Assembly (NCBI GenBank): GCA_024752435.1 | Contig: CP103023.1 | Coordinates: 868,001 to 932,000 of the forward strand | Direction: 5' to 3' | Source: Allantophomopsis cytisporea | Taxonomy: Eukaryota > Ascomycota > Leotiomycetes > Phacidiales > Phacidiaceae | Length of the DNA: 64,000 nucleotides | Shown here: one piece after another, positions 59,478 through 64,000 of the stretch | Layout of the letters: each line of letters starts with the position of its first letter | How positions within the stretch are numbered: the stretch's first letter is position 1 | Translations under genes and position numbers: made by a program | Notes under the pieces: generated by a model | Databases searched by the model: none | What the model was told of the DNA's origin: nothing | The model's input: only the letters and a program-made list of their open reading frames with translations

Positions 59478-60150
59478 TATCAATTGCTTTGCCTGTTATC
59501 CCTCATGGCTCAGATGACAGCTAGCTGTAGACAATTGGATCAAAGACTGATAAATGTTTGGCAAACATGTGGGAAATGCTTCACCGAAGAGTGAATCTGA
59601 CACATTTCGTTTGGTCCAACAGGCATTGTTCTTTATGACTCGCTTTCATCTGTTGTTTCAGAGGGGTTTCTTTTTCAGAACTTATGCCCTTCATGAATCT
59701 TATTGTCAATGCACACTCTCACCTCACATTATGTCTTTCACAACTTGGGGCTCTTATCAGATTATAAGCAACCTTTTGGAGTATATCTCTGAGACTCACG
59801 CTTGATTTGTACTGATGTGAGACATAATCCATTGTATTGCATGCCCCAACGCGTTTTCCAAATACTCTAGCACTCAGACAAATTGGATTTCTTGGTCAGC
59901 TCTTCCAAGGTGAGGATTTCTTTCAATTTCAGAAGCATGCATGCAAAATTTCAAATATACAACTTACATATTGATATAAATATGTATGAGTTTGCACCAC
60001 TATGTTTTCCTTTTATCACAACAACATTAATTTTATTTATTTATTTTTACCTGCGCTGGCCGCATTCTAGACGATATAATATTTTTAACTACTTGAATAT
60101 TATCTGTTCACTGTGCATTGGCTGCATATATAACCCCAGTTATCACGATC
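59478..60150. other. Intergenic, AT-rich
   Basis: About 670 bp, with a TTTATTTATTTATTT run near 60032. An 83-codon ATG frame (59554-59805) overlaps the probable 3' UTR and shows nothing recognisable. Confidence 0.5.
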
Positions 60151-61008
60151 ATGAATCCCTACTTGAGTCCTAAGCAACGAGCATACCATCTATCAAAATG
60201 CACCAAGGAACCCACACACCATGAAGACCCTAATGCTCTTCTGGAGGAAGTTTTGGACCTTGATAGCAGAGGGCGTCCTGTGATCAATGCAAAATTATGG
60301 TCTCACGAGGCAGGACAGATCTCCGACGCTATTGTTGATTTCGTAGCTCCAGGAAGTGGACATTCTCGGGTATTTCAATATTCAGAATTTGTCAGAATGT
60401 TTGAACGAGTCTTGAAGTATCATAAGGAAAATGGGACCCCAATCAGGTCTAGCGTTCGGAAGTTCTTCGATGTGTTCAACACCATGTTTTTTTATGATGA
60501 GCTACGGCATTGCACCATTCGAACACAGGAGGATTGCAGTGATGATACAACCCTGAAATATTATGGTAAATGCGTTTCACATTTACACCCGGACTACTTG
60601 AGTCAACATCGAATTTGCGAACTATTTATCGTCCAATCTAAGGAGAAAGCACAACCCAGGAAAGAGCTTGCCCAATACCTAGGAACTCTGCTACACGAGA
60701 TGCTCCATGCTGCATTTGCTCTATTTACATGCTCCTGCGGTCCTATTTGCAAGAAACGCAACCGTACCTCTCACGAAGAAGGACGCACTGGACATGGTAT
60801 AGCCTGGCAGAGAGCTGCTTTTGAAATTGACTCCTTAATCGACAGCTCGACTGAATTGAGATCACGGATACATAATCTTAATCGTCATGTGAGTCTAGCA
60901 TATGAGATACACCACAGCGGAAAGTTTGAAGACTATAGTCCGTATATGGAAGATTGGCTCATGAAACCTGATGAGATTCAGAACATCATTAAAAGAAACC
61001 ACTGGTAA
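60151..61008 (+). CDS. SprT-like domain zinc metalloprotease-like protein
   Basis: An intronless 285-residue protein with a SprT-like fold; related proteins (Spartan/Wss1 group) cut DNA-protein crosslinks, but many fungal members are uncharacterised. The zinc-site helix LGTLLHEMLHAAF places HEMLH at residues 182-186, and a third His lies in GHGIAWQ at ~215. A CSCGPIC segment between them may bind metal or stabilise. The N-terminus is acidic and there is no obvious zinc-finger or PCNA motif at the C-terminus. I use the ATG at 60151 (MNPYLSPKQRAYHL); the frame is open slightly upstream but lacks an ATG. The next element is a dead ABC transporter. Confidence 0.8.
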   Translation: MNPYLSPKQRAYHLSKCTKEPTHHEDPNALLEEVLDLDSRGRPVINAKLWSHEAGQISDAIVDFVAPGSGHSRVFQYSEFVRMFERVLKYHKENGTPIRSSVRKFFDVFNTMFFYDELRHCTIRTQEDCSDDTTLKYYGKCVSHLHPDYLSQHRICELFIVQSKEKAQPRKELAQYLGTLLHEMLHAAFALFTCSCGPICKKRNRTSHEEGRTGHGIAWQRAAFEIDSLIDSSTELRSRIHNLNRHVSLAYEIHHSGKFEDYSPYMEDWLMKPDEIQNIIKRNHW

Positions 61009-61279
61009 CTGAGAGAATTCAGGAAATGGCGCTTTAGTGGTTAGAGGAAAAATGAAGATTATTAAAATATATTGAGCAAAACAACAATCATCACATCTCT
61101 GTTATTCTCACAATCTCATATGCTAGGGTATCCACCATAACAGATATAATTGAATATTAATCACTCACCATCAACCTGATACATATTGATAAATAGTAAT
61201 ATTCAACGTTTTACAAACGGCAGAGCTTTCTGAGAAGCAGAATCTGATACTAGCTATTCAAGTCTCATTGCAACACACT
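61009..61279. other. Intergenic, no gene
   Basis: AT-rich spacer before the ABC transporter remnant; any N-terminal half of that transporter is not detectable here. Confidence 0.5.
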
Positions 61280-63127
61280 GGTATTGATAAAGAGGTCGGG
61301 ATGTGTATTTGTAGATCATTGGTTTTGGAAAGAGCCTCTCCAAGCTTTCTTTGCTATCGCTACCATTTTTGGTATCATGTTAGAAACAGGGTACAGACCA
61401 TATTGCAAAATCGCATGCACAAATTGCTAACCGCCTATCTAGGTACTTTCTTCTCATTCGTGTCGAGATCTACTATCAATCTTCATCTCAAGGTTCTAGA
61501 TGCGACGATTGAGTAAGACAACGTGACTGCATATACACACCATAGCTGACGCACACCTAGAGCGCCGGTTTCATTCTTTATTGGCATGGATGTTGGTGAA
61601 ATCGTAAATCTGTAAGTTTGAAGCGATTTCTGCTATTAGTGTATGTTAAAGGATGAGTCTGTTGACAGGCAACTAGCTTTACAGTAGATCTAAGTCTAGT
61701 AGATATGGCACTCCCGTTGAGTTTTATTCTTGGTTTTGAACAACTAGCCTCCTATCTAGCCCAGATAATTCTTACTTGTGTGGCATCGGGCTATCTTGCC
61801 ATGTCAATCCCGGTCCTGGGGGTCGTTCTTTATTTTCTACAGCGCGTCTATCTCAAGACCTCACGTCAGCTGCGAGTCCTCAACCTCGAATTGAAGGCCT
61901 GCTTATCGATCACTTCATGACAACCTTCAATGGGCTCATCACCATCCGTGCTTACTCTTGGACTAGTGTAGCTGAGCAGCAGAATATGAAACGCTTGGAT
62001 ATGTCTTAGCGCCCGTTCTATCTAACATTCTGTCTTCAGCGATGGCTGTCACTCATGCTAGACCTTGCCACAGCTGGCCTTGCAACGCTTCTCGTTGGTA
62101 TTGCTGTTGCGTTGAAAGACACAATCGATACTGGCTTACTTGGTGTGGCGCTTGTTAGCGTTACCACTCTGGGACAAGTTCTTAGCCAACTTGTTTTGCA
62201 TTGGACGAATTCAAAAACCTCCCGCGGAGCTATAAGTCGTATCAAGACGTATGTAGTGGAAACACCCTCCGAGATAGAAAAGCTTACGGATGCACATCAT
62301 AATTCCTGCAACAATAATTGTATCCCCGCTGAGTGGCCCCCTGATGGAGTTGTAGTGCTGCGTAACACCTCAGCTTCATACAATGATAATTTGGTTCTTA
62401 ATGATATCAGTCTCAGCATCAAGGCAGGATCTAAAGTTGCCGTGTGTGGACGAACAGGAAGCGGGAAGTCGACACTTCTTAATCTATTGCTCCGACTGTA
62501 TGAACCAACTAAAGGCTCCATTACCATTGATGGCATTGAGTTATCTACAGTTCCGCATCAACAGCTTCGTAGTTCTATCGCTGCGGTACCATAAGAGCCC
62601 TTCTTCCTTCCAGGTTCATTCAAGATGAATATCTATCCTTTTAGCGATGGCAAAGTCAACGAAGGTACAATTTGGGGTGTGCTGGAGAGAACGGGTTTGG
62701 CCAACATTGTCAAGGAAAAGGGTGGTCTGGACGAAGAGCTCAACTTTGAATGGTTAAGTTCAGGACAACGACAAGTCTTCTGTCTGGCAAGGGCAATACT
62801 GCGGAAAAGCCGCCTTGTTCTGCTTGATGAAGCAACGAGCCAGTGATTCCCAACCTAATGAATGGTATTCGTGCACGAAGCTGATACGCAATCAGACTTG
62901 ATTCCCAAACCGAGAGGCTGGTAAATGATATAATTACGACGGAGATCAAGGACTGTACCGTTATTATGGTTACGCATCGTCTCAAAGCTCTCGTTGAACC
63001 AGATGCTTGGTGCAATGAGGTGGTCGTGTTGCGTCAAGGACGAGTCGTGGAGAGGGACTCCCCAGCTAGCTTGTACAACGTCGATCATAGTGTATTTCGA
63101 GAGATGTTAAGGATGCAGGATAGATGA
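61280..63127 (+). pseudogene. Decayed ABCC-type (MRP) transporter, C-terminal half only
   Basis: Remnant of a full-size ABC exporter: second membrane domain and second nucleotide-binding domain. Readable pieces in order: LHLKVLDATI (61483-61512), APVSFFIGMDVGEIVN (after a 50-bp intron), DLSLVDMALPLSFILG, LRVLNLELKA, HFMTTFNGLITIRAYSW, then NBD2 with Walker A GRTGSGKST, signature LSSGQRQ, Walker B LVLLDEAT, and H-loop VTHR, ending at 63127. Breaks: TAG in place of expected Gln at ~62007, TAA in place of Gln right after AAVP (~62592), and a one-base deletion near 61899. A probable intact intron interrupts the coding near 62843-62895. The first half of the transporter is absent. The C-to-T nature of both stops (CAG to TAG, CAA to TAA) fits RIP. 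Confidence 0.85.
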
Positions 63128-63671
63128 ATGAGACGACTACTATCTAGATTGAATACCATTTCGTCTGCAGATGTTACTCAAGCCAGTTGCGCCTTAGTTT
63201 AGCCTGCTTGAATGAGGAGTATGGAGCCGCAAATCACCCAAGAAGCCCATCTTCGGGTCATTGTCCTTGTCAGAACACTCGAGGTAACTCAGAAGTCTAA
63301 CATCCAGCCCCAGTATCTTGATGAGGGAGCTAGGTGTGCGGTGACTTGGTCCATGCGTAGAGAGCCAAGTGGTCCGTAGGTTTCAAAAATGGAGCAGAGC
63401 ACCTACAACGGCAACAGTCAAGCCTAATCGAGTGCTTGATTAAAAATATCAATATATGACTCTAATGAAGAGTAAAGATAGGTATCAATATCCTCGTCCT
63501 TCATCCATCCTATATCCTACTTCCACCCCAACTTCTTTCTCGTGGTTGCGGCGCTTGACCTCGCTATCTTGGCTCTGGAGACTCTGGTCGATGGCCGCAA
63601 TGAGAGTCTCACTATAGAAATTCGGATATTTTCATCAAGTGAAGAGGGACCGAATGTTTCGAACATAACCA
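63128..63671. other. Intergenic, no gene
   Basis: About 540 bp after the ABC remnant, no protein-like frame. Part may be 3' UTR of the right-edge gene. Confidence 0.5.
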
Positions 63672-63998
63672 TTAGAGCAAAGTCGTCAAATCAACTCCTT
63701 TGAAAATAAGCTGATCAACGATTCTTTGGCACCAGTCCAACTGCTCCTTGTTTCGTGACTGGTCCATTTTAAACACCCTGTATACCACCTTCAATGGAAA
63801 AAAGGTGGAAACTGGACCATATAAAATTCCTCCGTCCTGCATCAGGTAGTCCATGCTTTTGCAGATCCAGCTTGACAAATTAAAGATACTATCTTCAGTT
63901 TGTGGAGTTAAGGGCTCATTCTCTATTGAAAGTCTTTCGCTGGCCAGATCAGGAAAGTGAAACTTGAGTTGTTCGCGATGTATTATGCAGATCATCCG
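63672..63998 (-). CDS. C-terminal end of an unidentified protein, possibly a fungal transcription factor
   Basis: The last ~109 codons of a minus-strand gene whose start lies beyond the right edge; the frame stays open to the window end. Residues such as GPVSTFFPLKVVYRVF and CQRIVDQLIFKGVDL resemble the ends of Zn2Cys6-type regulators, in which a hydrophobic PL-K segment precedes a final helix, but there is no diagnostic motif. An internal ATG is at 63995 but need not be the start. Confidence 0.45.
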   Translation of the reverse strand, partial: RMICIIHREQLKFHFPDLASERLSIENEPLTPQTEDSIFNLSSWICKSMDYLMQDGGILYGPVSTFFPLKVVYRVFKMDQSRNKEQLDWCQRIVDQLIFKGVDLTTLL

Positions 63999-64000
63999 CA

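Noticed and set aside
59554..59805. 83-codon ATG frame after the CinA-like gene
   Set aside because: Lies in the probable 3' UTR with no recognisable feature or promoter.
1..64000. tRNA, rRNA and CRISPR features
   Set aside because: Scanning for T-loop-like GGTTCRA and its complement gave no cloverleaf by eye; tandem arrays found have no unique spacers; a tRNAscan-SE run would be decisive.

Overview
This window is nuclear DNA of a filamentous ascomycete (Pezizomycotina; a leotiomycete is possible but not proven). The signs are short introns (mostly 44-60 bp, GT...CTRAC...AG), low gene density, fungus-specific families (an AbaA-like TEA factor, Zn2Cys6 factors, mannitol dehydrogenase) and decayed sequences whose stop codons are of the kind left by repeat-induced point mutation (RIP). 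All multi-exon models below come from reading splice sites by eye and checking that the joined frame stays open.

Left part (1-16.8 kb): a Zn2Cys6 factor running off the left edge (-), a poorly coding 3.6 kb stretch with two candidate small secreted or membrane peptides and a duplicated 58-bp block, an AbaA-like TEA/ATTS regulator (-), the rRNA-processing RRM protein Mrd1 (-), an LC8 dynein light chain (+) with a long in-frame upstream extension, and an ELL-type Pol II elongation factor (-).

Middle (16.8-44.3 kb): an 8.5 kb gene-free interval packed with unrelated microsatellites separates ELL from a divergent DUF2237 gene (+). Then come the SSU-processome WD protein Utp21 (-), the PPIP5K inositol pyrophosphate kinase/phosphatase Vip1 (+), a 4 kb gene-poor stretch, a tiny Cys-rich probable zinc protein with a 5' UTR intron (+), an mARC-like MOSC protein (-) and an inositol-monophosphatase-family protein (+).

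Right part (44.3-64 kb): a complete pogo/Fot1-like transposon with 46-bp inverted repeats and three amber stops in its transposase, inserted in a degenerate 18-bp minisatellite. It is followed by NADP mannitol dehydrogenase (-), an OPT oligopeptide transporter (-), a single-pass membrane protein (+), tRNA m2,2G26 methyltransferase Trm1 (-) with mitochondrial and nuclear start codons, a stand-alone CinA C-terminal-domain protein (+), a SprT-like metalloprotease (+), a decayed half ABCC transporter (+) and the C-terminal end of an unidentified protein (-).

Most genes are housekeeping (two ribosome-biogenesis factors, Pol II elongation, tRNA modification, inositol pyrophosphates, dynein). No secondary-metabolite cluster, CRISPR array, rRNA or convincing tRNA was seen. 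The most notable items are the LC8 in-frame extension, the microsatellite-rich gene desert, the hexapeptide-like 18-bp minisatellite split by the transposon, the TEA-site cluster upstream of the AbaA-like gene and the duplicated CGG-N5-CCG block.
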